Assembly: GCF_000247695.1 (NCBI RefSeq)
Contig: NW_004624732.1
Coordinates: 39,499,964-39,563,963 of the forward strand
DNA length: 64,000 nucleotides
Origin: Heterocephalus glaber
Lineage: Eukaryota > Chordata > Mammalia > Rodentia > Bathyergidae
Direction: 5' to 3'
Shown: positions 35,590-48,109 of the stretch, in pieces
Numbering within the stretch: position 1 is the first letter of the stretch
Layout: the number at the start of each line of letters is the position of its first letter
Program-made: the position numbers and the translations under genes
Notes under the pieces: generated by a model
What the model saw: only the letters and a program-made list of their open reading frames with translations
Databases searched by the model: none
What the model was told of the DNA's origin: nothing

Positions 35590-36654
35590 GTTACTTGTAC
35601 ATTTCCATAATATTCTCAACATCAGATTCTTTATTGACAAAAACTTGTGTCTTCTGAAAATATTAATTATAGTGTTTATATATCTTATCTTTTAGCATGA
35701 ATTAGTTCATCGAAATACTAGGATGAAACTACTTAAATTCTTACAAGATGGGATAGATTGGGAAAAAGTATTGAGAAGTCTGGTTAATTAGAATGTTAAA
35801 TCCATAGAAGTATATAGGCTTTCAAAAAATTATTCACCTATCACATACTCCTATGGATCCAATAAAGTCCCAGTGATCAGCTTTACATTTTTCACCAAAG
35901 CTGGTGAAGCTGATCTGGACAGCTAGGCTAGCTATTTGCTCAGAAAGAGATAGGTCAGTCCCCCATGGACAGTGATTCTCTGCCTTGCTCCCACATTAGA
36001 TCCTCCTGGGAAGATGTTACAACATCCCAGTGCTTGCTGGTGACTGTGCCATACTAAGATGTGGTGTGAGAGGTGGGGAGGAGGGGCCTGCAGCCAGGCT
36101 ACAACATTAAAATCTCTCCTCCAGTGACTTTATTGTTCATCCACAGCTGAAAAACCGTTCTAGGAAAATGGTCCACCCAAAATGAAGTGACATAGTAAGA
36201 GAAGTGGTAATTTAACTGATGGTTTACACAAAGCATTTCTCTGAGAAGTGCTTTGAGGATTACATTCAACTCTTTTTAAATTACCTCGATAAAATCAGAA
36301 TGGCATATAGAATGTGTGGGGTGTACGATGGGAAAGTGTATGAGTATCACTATCAGGAAACAGGTTTACGTATCCTAACAGGATGAGAGAGATTCTTAGC
36401 TGCTTCTCTGAATGAAAGTAATGCTTTTTTCTCCAGTTACCCTTTCCTCAAGGTCCTGAGTTATGGCGCAGGGAAATAAAATGGAGCTCTGGGGGAGCCT
36501 GGTAGGAAATCCACATGAGAAGAATACCACACTTTATAAATGCATGCTGAGCGGGTAAAAGCAGCAGAATCATTCCGGCTCCAAATTTTTGCTGTATCTT
36601 CAACATTTTTGATCTCAGGCAAGTATTTAATGCAACAAAATATTATTAAATAAC
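35590..36654. other. Unassigned DNA
   Basis: A slightly GC-richer patch lies at about 35930-36180. No open frame of note, no exon and no named repeat. Confidence 0.4.
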
Positions 36655-36895
36655 TACTATAATAAAATAACTACAATGCATTGAATGCTGGTCATTTAAA
36701 GCAGTTTCACATACATATTTTATTTCCAAATAATTCTTCTTCTAAGTTGGTGTTTTCACCTCTATTTTTCAGATGGGAAAATAAGCTGAGAAAAATTATG
36801 GAATGTGTTTATGCTCACACTGATAATAAGTGATGGAATGAGTGTCCAAATTCAAGTTCTTTGAACTGCAAGCGTGTGCCCTTTGACTCCAGTAT
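36655..36895 (+). repeat. MIR SINE
   Basis: The order 'cagtttcacatacatatttt', 'cacctctatttttcagatgg', 'gaaaataagctgagaaa', 'atggaatgagtgtccaaatt' follows the MIR consensus (..TTACATG..CCCATTTTACAGATGAGGAAACTGAG..). Ancient mammalian tRNA-derived repeat. Confidence 0.65.
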
Positions 36896-37940
36896 TCCAG
36901 AGGACTACTAGGATAAGCTCAATATATGTGAGGTGAGGAAAGAACATTTACAGAGAGAAAATTATAATGAAACAAAGGCTATAAATTAGCATTCTGGGAT
37001 AATCAATGTACCTAAATAATAAATGTTCTCTTTATTCTCCTCTTCCCATTTCCCTACAAACCAATCTACCCATTGTGTCAGGACATTTCTTTCTTGAGAA
37101 TTACAGGATAAAGATGAATAACCAGATTAATATATTTTTTTTCAGAGGTGCAATGAACATGAGTAAGATTAAGAAATAGAGATGGGTAATGGGGTTAAAA
37201 GTCACAATTAGGATCAAAATAAGCGAGCTGCCTCACTAGCAGAATCCTTGTCAACTGGAATTTAAGTCACCCCAGTGGAACTGTAGCTGGGATGCCAAGG
37301 AATTTATTTAGTCAGCCTTTGGGATTCTGATCTCTAAACTGAGAAAACTGAAAGTACTGATTCGGGCATGATGTTAATAAGATATTTGAAAATGGAATTG
37401 AGAAAATTACATAAAAGAAGCTCATCACTTTTAGTCTCATACCTTTCTTGAAGCCACCTGAAAAGAAATTCTAACAATTAGCTTTATCTCACTTCTAACC
37501 CTCAGAGCAACACTTACCTACCGAGAGCCTGAGAATAATAGAAGAGTGAATGTAAGAGCTTGTGGCAAAGGCTTTGAGAAAACCCCACACACATGCCATT
37601 CTTCTAACTAGATTTTGTGTTTTTTATGTGTTCAGTCAAGAATGAAAGCAATATAAATGTTATGCTTTCCAAGCTTATGCACATCTTGGGATGGAGTTAT
37701 GTACAAAGACAGAAAATGAGTTGTACAAAGTTCCTTGCAGAGGATAAGTGGGTGTATTTGGAATCCATGATGAAAACCACTGTAGCATGTATATATCAGT
37801 ACACATACATTTTCCTTATTATCCAGATATATTCTGTAAAACTTGCCTTTCGCCATTTTCACCATTCCACTGACAGTTTTCACTGTTCCTATGATATTAC
37901 TTCTTACTTGTTATAAAGCAGAAATCATGTTTTACAGAAG
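36896..37940. other. Unassigned DNA
   Basis: Overlapping frames on both strands at about 37617-37916 have no recognisable domains. No repeat named. Confidence 0.4.
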
Positions 37941-39390
37941 CTATATGAAGTCCCTTTGAGAATTAAATTCTTCTCCTTTCTTCCTCATCATTGTGAATTT
38001 GGAACTGAGAACAGTTGAAGGATTGGGAGCCTGGAAGTCAAAGGTCCTCTGCTGTCTATGGGCTGTGCAGAATATCGGCAGAAGCAGCCCCCACTTCCCT
38101 CTGCACAACACCTTTAAGCCGGTTTTCAAATCTTGGAAAAATGCTCTGTGGGAGTGTGCTATTTTCAAAGGTAGAATATCTAAACAGAATTTCTTTTAAA
38201 AATTGGAGATTTGCAAAGCAGTCAGAAGGAAGAAAAAATAAATGGGGAAAGGATTCACAAAGTTGCCCTCTGGGTTCCTGTTTAGCTTGAGAGCCCTGTG
38301 AGCTCTTCTCTTCCTTTTATTTGTCTCTTCACCTTCGTCTGTGTGTCTGTTTGCCGCCCTGGAATTATCTGCCTATTTTTCCTGCGTCTGAACAGCTTTC
38401 CTTCCTGCAACAAACTCCCTTATCAGCTATAGCCAAGTCCTGAGGCTCCCTATAAAAAGACACATTCTGAAACCCCGACCCTCTTGGAATGAATGTCTCC
38501 ACACGCTACTGCTTTCTCTTCTTTCTGTTTCCAATCTACTTATTCTTGCCTAAGTGATTTAGCTTTCTCATCGCTTTGCACCTGGTCTCAGCCTTGCAGC
38601 TTAGCTCCTTTCCAGCTTGTTCCTGGACAAATCTTTGTGCTCACTTCTTGGAGCTTGGCTGCCAGGTCTGTGCCACCCTGTACCACCCTCAGCCTTTTGG
38701 AAACCTGACTCAGGCTCGGGCAGTGTACATGACAGGCAAAATTTGTAATGGGTTTCTATCCTCCTGCTGGGAGCTTCCTCTTTCCTCCCCCAACTCCGAA
38801 TCCCCCTTTATTGATTTCAAAATCTCTAAACTGCCTAGGGCTTCACTCTGAAGGAGTTTATCAAATGCTCCAGTTCTGCCCTTTTGTCTTCCTTCTCCTC
38901 AGCCACCCTCCCTGCTGTGCTTCAAGCTGCAGCATTTACCTTCCTTTCTTCCTATTGTGAAAGCTTGGTGGCCAGATCCATTTAGCTTGCTTTGTTAAGC
39001 ACAGGCTTTCTGTCATCATGCAGTATTTAGCGAATGTTGTACATTATGGTGATGAATGTGCAGGCCCCACAATTGTGCTTTGTCTAAATGGAATTTTTCA
39101 TGATACCAGTGCAAACCTGCTTCCCCTCTGTGGTCCCCAGTTTTGCTCCAGACTCAGCTCTTAACAGCATGAACCCCTCTTTTATTTTTCCCTTAGTGTC
39201 ACCCTGAACCTACTTTCAAATCCAGTTGATGTTCATCTGTTCTCAATTTTCTATTCCCACTCCCATTTCCCAATTTATTTGAATGAGATATTGAGAGAAT
39301 CTCTTCCTGCCTTGAAAATTTTCTTCTTTGAATCTGTTTAATACACTACTGCCAGCTTCAGATTTCAGAAGGCTTTGAATTTTTGCTCAC
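37941..39390. other. GC-richer unassigned block
   Basis: This stretch is less AT-rich than its neighbours and has many short open frames on the plus strand (37993-38290, 38493-38960), none with a recognisable domain. 'tataaaaag' sits at 38451-38459. It could be conserved noncoding DNA, part of an untranslated exon or an old LTR; sequence alone does not decide. Confidence 0.35.
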
Positions 39391-39455
39391 TTATTTTCTG
39401 TGTGATTCTTGGGAAAGTAACTAATCTCTTTATGTTTCAGTTTTTTTATTTATAA
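39391..39455 (-). repeat. MIR SINE core fragment
   Basis: 'ctgtgtgattcttgggaaag' followed by 'taactaatctctttatgttt' is the antisense of the MIR core (CTGTGTGACCTTGGGCAAGTTACTTAACC). Confidence 0.65.
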
Positions 39456-39969
39456 AATAAATAATAAAATAATATTTATTTAAATATTTCAAAACATTGG
39501 CACTATTACTAATGTCACAATATGACAAATATTCTTTGCTTACCCAAACTTTAGCAGACTCCTTAACCTTCTCTCAGGCCCCTGGGTGCACTTCTTTATC
39601 AAATCCAGCCTCATAAAGAAACTCTTCTTATTTGGTGTCTGATTACTCTCTATGTCAGATCATGTTTTCATCCTCTGCGTATTCCAGATCATGTCTTATT
39701 GCTCTAGCTGTCTGTAGTGACAATCAGTACTATTTAGTTGTTTCAGGCAGAATGTCCCTTGTCTCTGGTGTTTCCTTTTAGTAATTTTCCATCCTGCTCC
39801 TTGGTTATATATTTCCACTTACCCATGTGTGATCCCATTTTCTCCCACACTGCAAAATCCTATACCAGCCTTTAAATTATCACCTATGTTGTCAAATTTA
39901 TGTTCTTACTGTTCCTCCTTCATTTACACTTCTAATACTCTAATAGCAATTCAGATAAGCTTCATAGCT

Positions 39970-40180
39970 AGTATTTACTGAATGTTTATTTTGGGCCAGA
40001 AGTATTTTAATCATCATTATATGGATGAACTCATTTAAACCTTAAAGTATGATGGAGTAACAATTATACTACCTCTTATGAAATAAGAAATTAAAGCTAA
40101 AAGCAATTAAACTTTCCCCACACCATATAGCTAGGACATGGAGGAGCTAGGATCTGAATTCAGTGTTCCTTAGCAATTGT
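39970..40180 (+). repeat. MIR SINE
   Basis: 'tatttactgaatgtttattt', 'gggccagaagtattttaatc', 'gaactcatttaaaccttaaa', 'ggaggagctaggatctgaat' follow the complete MIR order (..ATTTATTGAGTGCCTACT..GCCAGGCAC..CTCATTTAATCCTCA..AGCTGGGATTCGAA..). Confidence 0.8.
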
Positions 40181-40559
40181 ATTCCTAAATAACCCTTTTG
40201 GTATTTTATGTAAATTAGCTATATTCTTTTTATACTTTGGGGCTTGTTGGTGAAATATTAGGTATAGACAGAAAAGTGAGCAAACATATATATAGTTCAT
40301 TTAGTTAGAACAGAACAACCTGATCAACCTACTGTAGCTTTCCTGGTGCTCCTATTACTCCTAATACTGCCACTTACATTCACAAATGTAACTACATTCT
40401 TAATGTCTTATTTTATGATAAATATTTTGCATGTGTTATTTGTTGATTTATAATCTTATGAGTAAAACATGTATCCTGATTTTCAGAAGCATTTGAGTAC
40501 TTTTTGATATGTATGTCTATGCATATTCAAACTTACAGTATGTATTGTTCTGGAGTTGG
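40181..40559. other. Unassigned AT-rich DNA
   Basis: No gene or repeat recognised. Confidence 0.4.
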
Positions 40560-42340
40560 CTTCAGTAAATCTGTAATTTTATACATGATTCATCTTTGTG
40601 GCTGGATGTACCTGTAGTTCTTTCATTTCTGTTCTATATAATATACATTGCAAGAATATGCTATTCTTTCCCATTTAACCACTGATACACCTTTGTATGG
40701 ATGCACATGCATGCATGAGGGTACTATGCATGCATTTCTGTTGGGTAGATACCAGTGGAATTTCTGGACTATAAGAAGAAAGTATATTGAATTCCAGTAG
40801 AATACATTAAACTTTTCATAATTGTGTATACATTGTCACATTACCAAAAACAGTGTATACTACTTTCTAATTTCATATCCTTGTCAATATTTGGTGTAGT
40901 GAGACTAATTTTGCTTACTCTGGTAGAAGTATAGTAGAAGTATGGTTTAAGTTTGGATTTCCTATATCACTAGTAAGGTTCAACACAGCTTCACTTGTTG
41001 GTTGACTATTTTGGATATCTTATTTAGTAAAATGCCTGTTCAAGATCCTTGCCCATTTTTATATTGAGTTCTATCTTTTTTCTATTCATTTTATGTTTTC
41101 CATATTTGAGATATGAACAGCAGTTATATTTATGGCAAATAATGTGTCACTGATCTGGCTTATATTTTTACATTTGTGGATGTCTTCTGATTTTCATTAA
41201 TATGGTCTCAAAAGCAAGTTTTTCCTTGGTTGTTAGCTGTTTAGTATCTAGTTTATGAAGTTACTCACCTGGAGGTATTTATTTATTTTTATCTACTTTG
41301 AGATCATGAAGATGTTTTCCTGTATTATCTTCTAGAAGTTTTATCATTTAAAATTTTATAATTAGATCTATGAGATTCACAGCATTAATTTTCTATGTAC
41401 AGGATGAGTTGTGTGTTGCTTTATTCATGAGATCAATTGTTTCATCATCATTTATTGATAAGATACTTCTGCTCAATGTAAGCAATGCTATGCATAAAGG
41501 ATTCATGTTTGCAATAACTTGTTTTTTGTTCCCCTGTGATTTTTTCTTGTTATCTCATTATGAAAATTGTCAAACATATTGAAAAATTTTTAAAAATCAT
41601 TAAATATATATCCACTTGTTAGACTCCACAAATTAGCATTTTGCTATTAGCATTCTGTTTTAATATTTATCACATTGTATTTGTCTTCATAATATCTACA
41701 AATTCAAGTTTTAAAGTATTTCAGTTATTTATATCAGTATACTTCATAAGCATTAAATAGTGCAACACTTAAATCATTAATTATAATTAAATAAATATAA
41801 GTAAGTAAATTTACATATAAATTTATACAGAAAGACAGACAGAGAGGGGAGGAGTTTGTTCATTCTCCAATTTCATATCAATGAAATCATACTGTGCAAC
41901 TTATTTGGATAAAACTTCTTTCATTGGGTTTATATGTTTGACATTCATTTAGGTATATGCATCTGTGCTTTGTTCATTGTGTTGCTAATAATTTGTTCAT
42001 TATGTTACTAATTAATTTGCTTCAATATAAAATAATAGCCTCTCTATGCTTTTTTCATGCATGTATGCTTTTCTAATTTTCAGCTACTCCAATATAAAGC
42101 TACTATGACCATTCTTGAAAAAGTCTTGTAGTGAAACTGTACTTTCTTATCTCAATTATAAATACCCATAAGTGGAAGGACTATATCAAAATGTATATAC
42201 AGGTATAAGGTTTATAAAAAACTACCACAAGTTTCCAGCATGTTTTATATTCATCTAAACAATGAAGAAAAGTTGTTACTCTGCATCTTTGTCAACATTT
42301 GATGTTGTTAGGATTTTGTTCAACACTAAGATGTTATCTT
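40560..42340 (-). mobile_element. Old L1-derived sequence
   Basis: Antisense L1 3' and ORF2-like segments: 'gaccaagatccttgcccattt'-type text near 41040-41060 and 'tatcttctagaagttttatc' at 41328-41347 are typical of antisense old L1. A second 3'-end-like block (41850-42340; 'gctactatgaccattcttga') suggests two fossils side by side. No frame survives. Confidence 0.5.
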
Positions 42341-42364
42341 AATTCAATAAGAATAGCTATCATC

Positions 42365-43130
42365 AAGGACTCAAAAAACAATTACTAACCAACATGTGGG
42401 GGAAAAGGAACCCATCCACATTGTTGGTGGAAATGTAAACTGGTACAACCACTATGAAAATCAGTTGGAGATTCCTCAAAAGGCTAAAATTTCAGTTCCA
42501 TTATACCCAGGTGTACTTCTCCTGAGTACCTTCCTACAAGAGTTATAAAGTCATCATACTATAGTGATACTTGCATACTGTTTTTTTCTTTACTTTTTTT
42601 CTGGTATCGGTAATCAAACTCAAGACCTTGTGTTTCCAGCCAGGTGTGGTATCACTGAGTCACATTCTTGGCCCTATACTGATGTTTATAGCAGTACAAT
42701 TCATAATATTTAAATTACAGAGTCAGCATAGATGGCCATCAACAGATAAATGGATTTTAAAATGTAGTATATATACACAATAGAGTGTTATTCCATCATA
42801 AAAAGGGGTAAGTTGAGTAATTCGTAGGACAATGGATAGATGTTGAGATGATAATGTTAAATGAAATAAATCAGATACTCAAGCACAAACATCACATGGT
42901 TTCTTTCATATGAGAAACCCAAAATAAAAATAAAGAGCAATATAAAGGAGAGATGACAGGAAACAATGAGGTAGACTCTTTGGAGATGGGGAAGGGGCTT
43001 ATGGAAGAGAGAAGGGAAGATATGGAGAAAAAGAAGGTCAAACATGATCAAAATGTGATACACATACCAATTCTGCAAGACAAATGTAATTGTTATATAT
43101 CACAAACATACTAATAAAGATTGTTTTTGA
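42365..43130 (+). mobile_element. Plus-strand L1 3' end, split by an ID SINE
   Basis: 'acccatccacattgttggtg', 'aaatgtaaactggtacaacc', then after the SINE 'atggccatcaacagataaat' and 'ggacaatggatagatgttga' are the classic L1 ORF2 C-terminus and 3' region. It ends with 'atcacaaacatactaataaa' near 43125. 5'-truncated and frame-broken. Confidence 0.75.
42575..42681 (-). mobile_element. ID-type SINE with TSD
   Basis: Antisense ID SINE with T-rich tail at left and 'tcactgagtcacattcttgg' corresponding to the tagctcagtg core. Flanked by atactg at 42575-42580 and 42676-42681, a short TSD. It interrupts the plus-strand L1. Confidence 0.75.
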
Positions 43131-43139
43131 AGCGCTTCA

Positions 43140-44485
43140 CTAATTTCTGTAATAATTAAGGATATTGAGTCAATTTCATGACCTTTCAAACTATATATTT
43201 ATTTTCTATTATGAAGTCACTACCCAAATTTATTCAATTTGAAAAATTTGGGCTTTTTTATTACTGAATTGTTGAATTTTTCATACATATATATATCTCC
43301 TGGATTTTAATCCTACTGCCTATGTATGTTTTGCAAGCATTTTCTCTCATCCATGGATGCTTATTCTTGTTATCAATAGTACCTTTTCATAATCAAATTT
43401 TTAAAAAATATGATATCTAATTGCAATTTCTATAGTCTCTCTAAAAAACTTCTGTATACTACCAATTTACAATTACATTTTATAAGCCTAAAGATTTAGT
43501 TTTTATTTATATATTTTTATTCATTAAGTTTATTGGTATATTTTAGGTATACAATATGATGACATTCATCAGTGGGAATTTGTACCTTTACATGACATAT
43601 CTTGGTTCTTATTTTTCACTCATTCCCCTGCCCTCCCTTCAACCCCTCCACCCACTCTACCCCTCACTATTTATAAAAACTTTGTTTCTGTTTTTTCCTT
43701 TTCTCATATTTATTCCTTTCCCTTCTTTCTTTTCCCCTATGGCTCCCACATATCTTTATTCTCCATTCAAAATTAATTTTTGTCTGTGGTAGTGTTACAG
43801 TGAATTCATTTTTTTATGAAAAGTTTTAATTGTTTCCGTAGGGTTTGTTAGTAGACTTCCCTTCCTCCATAGGCTTGTTTTGGTAAATTATTGATAATTA
43901 GTTTTGCACATCATTGAAGAATTATTTCTTAGTTCTCGCTTCTCTTTCATTGACTTCTTTTTCAGTTTTTATGTAAGGACCATTCTGTCTGATTATTGTG
44001 GCATCATAGTGAATTTTCCAGTTCAATAATTTTTTAAAAAGTATTACTGAAGATTGCTTTGGATACATTAAGTTCTTTACATTTTCCATAAAAACTTTTG
44101 AATCAGCTTGATTTTTTCTTTAAAAAAGTGTACTAGGACTAGAATTTCATTGAATATATAGATCTACCTAAAGATTATTTACATCTTAGCATAGTCTTTC
44201 AATTCATAATCATTGTTTGTTTCTCCATATGTGTACATATTCTTTTATCTTTTTCAGCAGTGTTTGGGTGTTTTTAGTATATATGTCATATTTTTGTTGA
44301 ATGTACTTCCAAATATTTCTAGATTTAGATTTTCATTGTCAATTTTGCTGATTGCTTTAAAACTTTTCTATCTGAGGCTTTTTTTCCCTGTTTGGCTTTG
44401 ATGTGATAGGTATAGTTTTCTGGGAAATTATACATTTATTTCACTAATATGTAATTTTATGTAATTCATCAAATTTGGAAATGTC
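43140..44485 (-). mobile_element. Old L1 ORF2-derived sequence (left of CYCS retrocopy)
   Basis: Antisense old L1: 'tgcaagcattttctctcatc' near 43333-43352 and 'gaatttcattgaatatatag' near 44141-44160 (antisense of the IQxNPI region) are recognisable. Interrupted at 43505-43765 by a younger L1 3' UTR. The L1 seems to resume right of the retrocopy at 45867. No frame survives. Confidence 0.6.
43505..43765 (-). mobile_element. Short L1 3' UTR insertion (element F)
   Basis: 'attcattaagtttattggta', 'tttaggtatacaatatgatg', then the pyrimidine-rich block, match the 3' ends of the L1s at 4290, 15903 and 57172. Only about 260 bp is present, an extreme 5' truncation. It is nested in older L1. Confidence 0.75.
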
Positions 44486-44521
44486 TTTTCAATTACTTCT
44501 TTTTTAAATCTGATTTTGTTT

Positions 44522-44527
44522 TTAATT
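44522..44527 (-). terminator. ATTAAA poly(A) signal of the retrocopied mRNA
   Basis: On the minus strand, ATTAAA lies about 15-20 bp before the A-rich run that abuts the TSD, the expected position for the polyadenylation signal of the parent transcript. It supports use of a distal CYCS poly(A) site. Confidence 0.55.
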
Positions 44528-45378
44528 AAATATTATGGTCACATACAAATTCGTGCTGATGTTGTACCTTCCCCACTTTACTCCTTCTGATGAGCTGACA
44601 AAAGGCACCACTGCCAGTCACACAAAAAGCAATACTTTCAATCTTGTGTTTTTAAATAGCTGATAAAATACTATCCTGAATAATAACTTAGTCCCAACTA
44701 AAGAATTCAAAAATAAAATCTAACTTGCTATTGTATCATGCTTTTAAAAAGATCTGAACTTATAGATCAACTATAAAATGTGAGAAGTGTTAAATAGTCT
44801 TTATTTGATATTGTACACACACCACAGTGAAATGCCTTTCAGTAAAAGGCAGCAGTTTTTAGATACAGGGAATTCTAATTAAATTGGCATAGTCAAGATA
44901 AAAAATATAGATGTTCCTTCCTTTTCTTCAACCATTGTCTTTAACAAGTTCATAAACAAATTGAGACAGGAGTCCTGCTTGGTTGTGAGACAGTGAAGGA
45001 TTTCCTTGGTATTTAAACATATTCACACAACCAGTTATATATATATAAATCTAATTGTAAAACCAACCTCCAGTAGGTTTTGAGATAATGTTCTCCATCT
45101 TTGTGAAAAGTCGAATATTACTAATCAAGTCCAACCATATATTTAGAAAGGGAAAAACAGTGATAGTATTTACTGAACTGGAATTACTATCAAAACTTGA
45201 AAAGAAAAAAAGATATCCATTTAACTATAAGCCAATTTTACTTAAATCAGGACTGTTCAACAAAAATATTCTGTCAGCCACTCATGATCTGAATTCTGGT
45301 GTATGACATTATTAAATTATGGTGCACATAAAAAAGCCATGAGACATTTCTGTTCTGTAATAAATAAGGCAGTGACTA

Positions 45379-45693
45379 TTACTCATTAGGAGCTTTTTTG
45401 AGATAAGCTCTTAAGTCTGCCCTTTCTCCCTTCTTAATGCCAGCGAAGATCATTTTTGTTCCAGGGATGTACTTCTTGGGATTCTCCAAGTACTCCATCA
45501 GTGTATCCTCTCCCCAGGTGATGCCTTTGTTCTTGTTGGCATCTGTGTAAGAGAATCCAACAGCTTGACCTGTCTTCTGCCCAAACAGACCATGGAGATT
45601 TGGCCCAGTCTTGTGCTTGCCTCCCTTCTCCACAGTGTGGCACCTGGCACAATTCTGTACAAAAATATTCTTGCCTTTCTCAACATCACCCAT
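45379..45693 (-). CDS. CYCS: Open cytochrome c reading frame in the retrocopy
   Basis: The frame encodes 104 residues, one fewer than the usual 105 with Met; it opens at MGDVEKGK and ends KKAPNE-stop (TAA). In the parent, cytochrome c carries electrons from complex III to complex IV in the mitochondrial intermembrane space and triggers Apaf-1 assembly. Visible here: the haem-binding CARCH (C14, C17, H18), the Met80 segment PGTKMIFAG, and TWGEDTL. Departures from the usual rodent protein: K8N, K13N, Q16R, R38Q, A44V, loss of one Lys from the 86-88 lysine run, I95R and T102P. Loss of charged surface lysines and of conserved Arg38 argues for relaxed constraint, yet there is no stop or frameshift. 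Two codons upstream (MK) are also open. Most likely a non-functional retropseudogene with a still-open frame. Confidence 0.75.
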   Translation of the reverse strand: MGDVEKGKNIFVQNCARCHTVEKGGKHKTGPNLHGLFGQKTGQAVGFSYTDANKNKGITWGEDTLMEYLENPKKYIPGTKMIFAGIKKGERADLRAYLKKAPNE

Positions 45694-45866
45694 TTTCAAA
45701 TATACTGCGGCTTCCGCTTCCGAGGCTCAGCGCTCTTTCATTGTTACCACAGGGAAGGTCCCAGCTCAGAAGCCAGACGTCCTGCTCTCTACCCCAAGGA
45801 CACACTGGTCTGTGGCTAAGTACCAGTGTTGGTGCAACTACACTCTCTCTTTTTCAATTACTTCTT

Positions 45867-46380
45867 AAAAGACTTCTTGCCTTGTTATTTTTTTCTTTTC
45901 ACTGGTATTATTATGTTATTATGCTATCCCTAGGCGTCAATTTATTTTTGTATTTTTTTTGGTCGGTGTTTATAAGATTATTGGTTTGTGTCTTGATGTT
46001 TTTTAAAAAATGTGGTTTGGAAAGCTCTTAATCATCATTTCTTAAATGATTCCCTTCAGCTTCATTCTTTTCTATTTGTACTCTAGAAGCAATTATAAGC
46101 ATGCTAGACCTTCTCCATGTAATGTTTATATCTAATATTAATATCTAATATTCTATCCCACAACGTACATACATCATTTTCTTTATCCTTCATTATGAAG
46201 TCTTCTTTTTCTGTACAACCCAACTTACTAATTCTTACATTAACTGTATCTAATAACTCTTTGCATCCCATTATTAAATTTTTTATTTATATAGTAGGAC
46301 TTCTATTTGGTCAATCATTGTCTCTCACTTCTAATTCTATTATATCCAGCCTCTCAGTTCATCAACTCCTCCATTAATGT
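45867..46380 (-). mobile_element. Old L1 5' (ORF1-like) remnant
   Basis: 'gcaattataagcatgctaga' near 46089-46108, preceded by 'ttctatttgtactctag', is the antisense of an old L1 ORF1 region in my reading. It continues the L1 broken by the cytochrome c retrocopy. Weakly supported beyond 46130. Confidence 0.4.
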
Positions 46381-46554
46381 ATGCTTGGAGAAATGATGGA
46401 CTCTTTTTCTTGAGACTGTATTCTTTCCCGTGTTTTGACGTAATATTTCTCTTTTTGCAAGTTAAAACTTCTTAAAGAGAGCTTTTGGTTTACAAAATAT
46501 TGAGGTGAAATTGCAGAGTTTTTACGTACCACCACCCCTCTGTCACCACCATCA

Positions 46555-46665
46555 CTTTCCCTAATTTTTTTTTTTTTTTTGGTACTAGGGATCAAACTCA
46601 GGACCTTGAGCTTGTGAGGCAGGCAGTGACAACACTGAGCTAAATCCCCTGACCTTTCCCCAATT
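46555..46665 (-). mobile_element. ID-type SINE with 12-bp TSD
   Basis: The antisense SINE has a T16-18 tail, 'ggtactagggatcaaactca' and 'cactgagctaaatcccctga'. Flanks ctttccctaatt (46555-46566) and ctttccccaatt (46654-46665) match at 11 of 12 positions, a slightly decayed TSD. Confidence 0.85.
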
Positions 46666-48109
46666 ATTAACAGCCTGAATTTGTGTGTGAAGTTCATCAC
46701 AATTAGTGAGTCAATACTAATACTTTATTTCTATGGATAGTAACAAATGTATTATTACATATATACACTATTGTTGTATCAAGTAGAATACTTTCACTGA
46801 CATAAAAATTCCCATAAAAACTTAACCTATTCATCTTTTGCTTGTTTTCCTGAACACTTGTAATTTTCCTCCAAGCTACAAGTGATTATTTTCTCTTGAG
46901 TGATGCTGTAATCCAAGACAAGCACTCACTAGGACAGCCTGGCTAAAAGTGGTTGTCAAGTGAGACACAGAGATAGCAGCACAACAAAACACATGCAATA
47001 ACAGAAGTATTTTTTATTAGTTATTAATCCCAGAGAGAATTTAGAAGCATATATTGCAGAGCCAGTGAGAGAACCAAGTTATGCACACATGCTCAACTAG
47101 TGAATGGGAAGCAAAGCAGGAGAGAAGAGGAGGTGAGTCTTTGAGCAAAAGCGTTTACTGGGTTGTAGCACATTACTTAACCAACTTTCCAGCAGAGAAT
47201 TTTAATTCATGAGCTGAAAGCAAGACAGCATGAGATCCAGAAAGTTTCATTCTATTGGAGAGGTGATTGCTGTGCCATATCCCACAGTCTATGTGGAATG
47301 TAGGGGTTTAGCTGGGCAAGTCAAATAGATGATATCTAACTGTCCCATGGAGAGATGGTAAACAGCAGGTAGCTGAACAAGGCAGATATCTGAACGGTTC
47401 ATATTGAGACACTGGAAGGAGCTGGAAAACTGAAAGCTATGTTATGAGTGACTAAATCCTATTTTTGGTATGGAAAGTCCAGCTAATATTTGAGAGAGTC
47501 CAATTCAAAATTATAAGATTTCATGACACCTCAATAACTTGACATTTTCCTGTCACTACAGCTTTGCCTTTTCCAGACTGTATCAGCTTTGGTTTTTCCT
47601 GAGTAGAAGGCTAGAGAGGCCTGCAGTGGGGTACTTATCTCCTCCAGATTGGTTAAACTCTGATAAAATCCTAGGTGCCAGAAACTTGAGCCAAATTATT
47701 TTCCTTAAGGACAAGCTTTTGCAAAGGACAACAGAATGCTCTGTCATATTTTTAAATGGTTACTTTATTTCTCCACTTGACAGAAAAACAATGGTTTTTT
47801 ATTTGGTCTTCACCCTGAGAGTCAGGAAGAGCTCCTGGAGTTAAAATACAGAATTGTGACCCTTAAACTTAACCCACACAGAACCTCCTGAAATGCACAA
47901 ACTACTGATGGGTTTCTCTACGGGCACTTGACTCCCTAGTTTTGGAGACAGCATTTTGTCTTGTGAGTTAAGTCCCTGATGGGCCTTAAAAATGTTGTTG
48001 ATTTTCAATTTGTTAATTCTTTTTCTTGTTGTGAGGATAGGAGGATAAGATTTCCAAGCTCCTTTGTGTTTGCTAGAAAGAAGTTAATGGCTGAATGGAT
48101 TTACTGAAG
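46666..48109. other. Unassigned DNA
   Basis: No gene is recognised. A plus-strand frame at 47539-47844 has no domain, and the region has no identifiable repeat. Confidence 0.4.

Larger units (their letters stand above)
44486..45866 (-). pseudogene. CYCS: Cytochrome c processed retrocopy with 16-bp TSD
   Basis: A full-length, intron-free copy of the somatic cytochrome c mRNA, read from the minus strand. The flanks ttttcaattacttctt at 44486-44501 and 45851-45866 are identical 16-bp target-site duplications, so the copy is about 44502-45850 (1.35 kb). It includes the 5' UTR (about 45694-45850), the coding region (45379-45693) and a long 3' UTR whose first part (for example the antisense of 45300-45378) is what I expect of the CYCS mRNA. 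A variant poly(A) signal ATTAAA lies near 44522-44527, just before a degenerate A-rich tail. It sits in an old L1. Mammalian genomes commonly hold many CYCS retrocopies; no promoter is evident. Confidence 0.9.
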
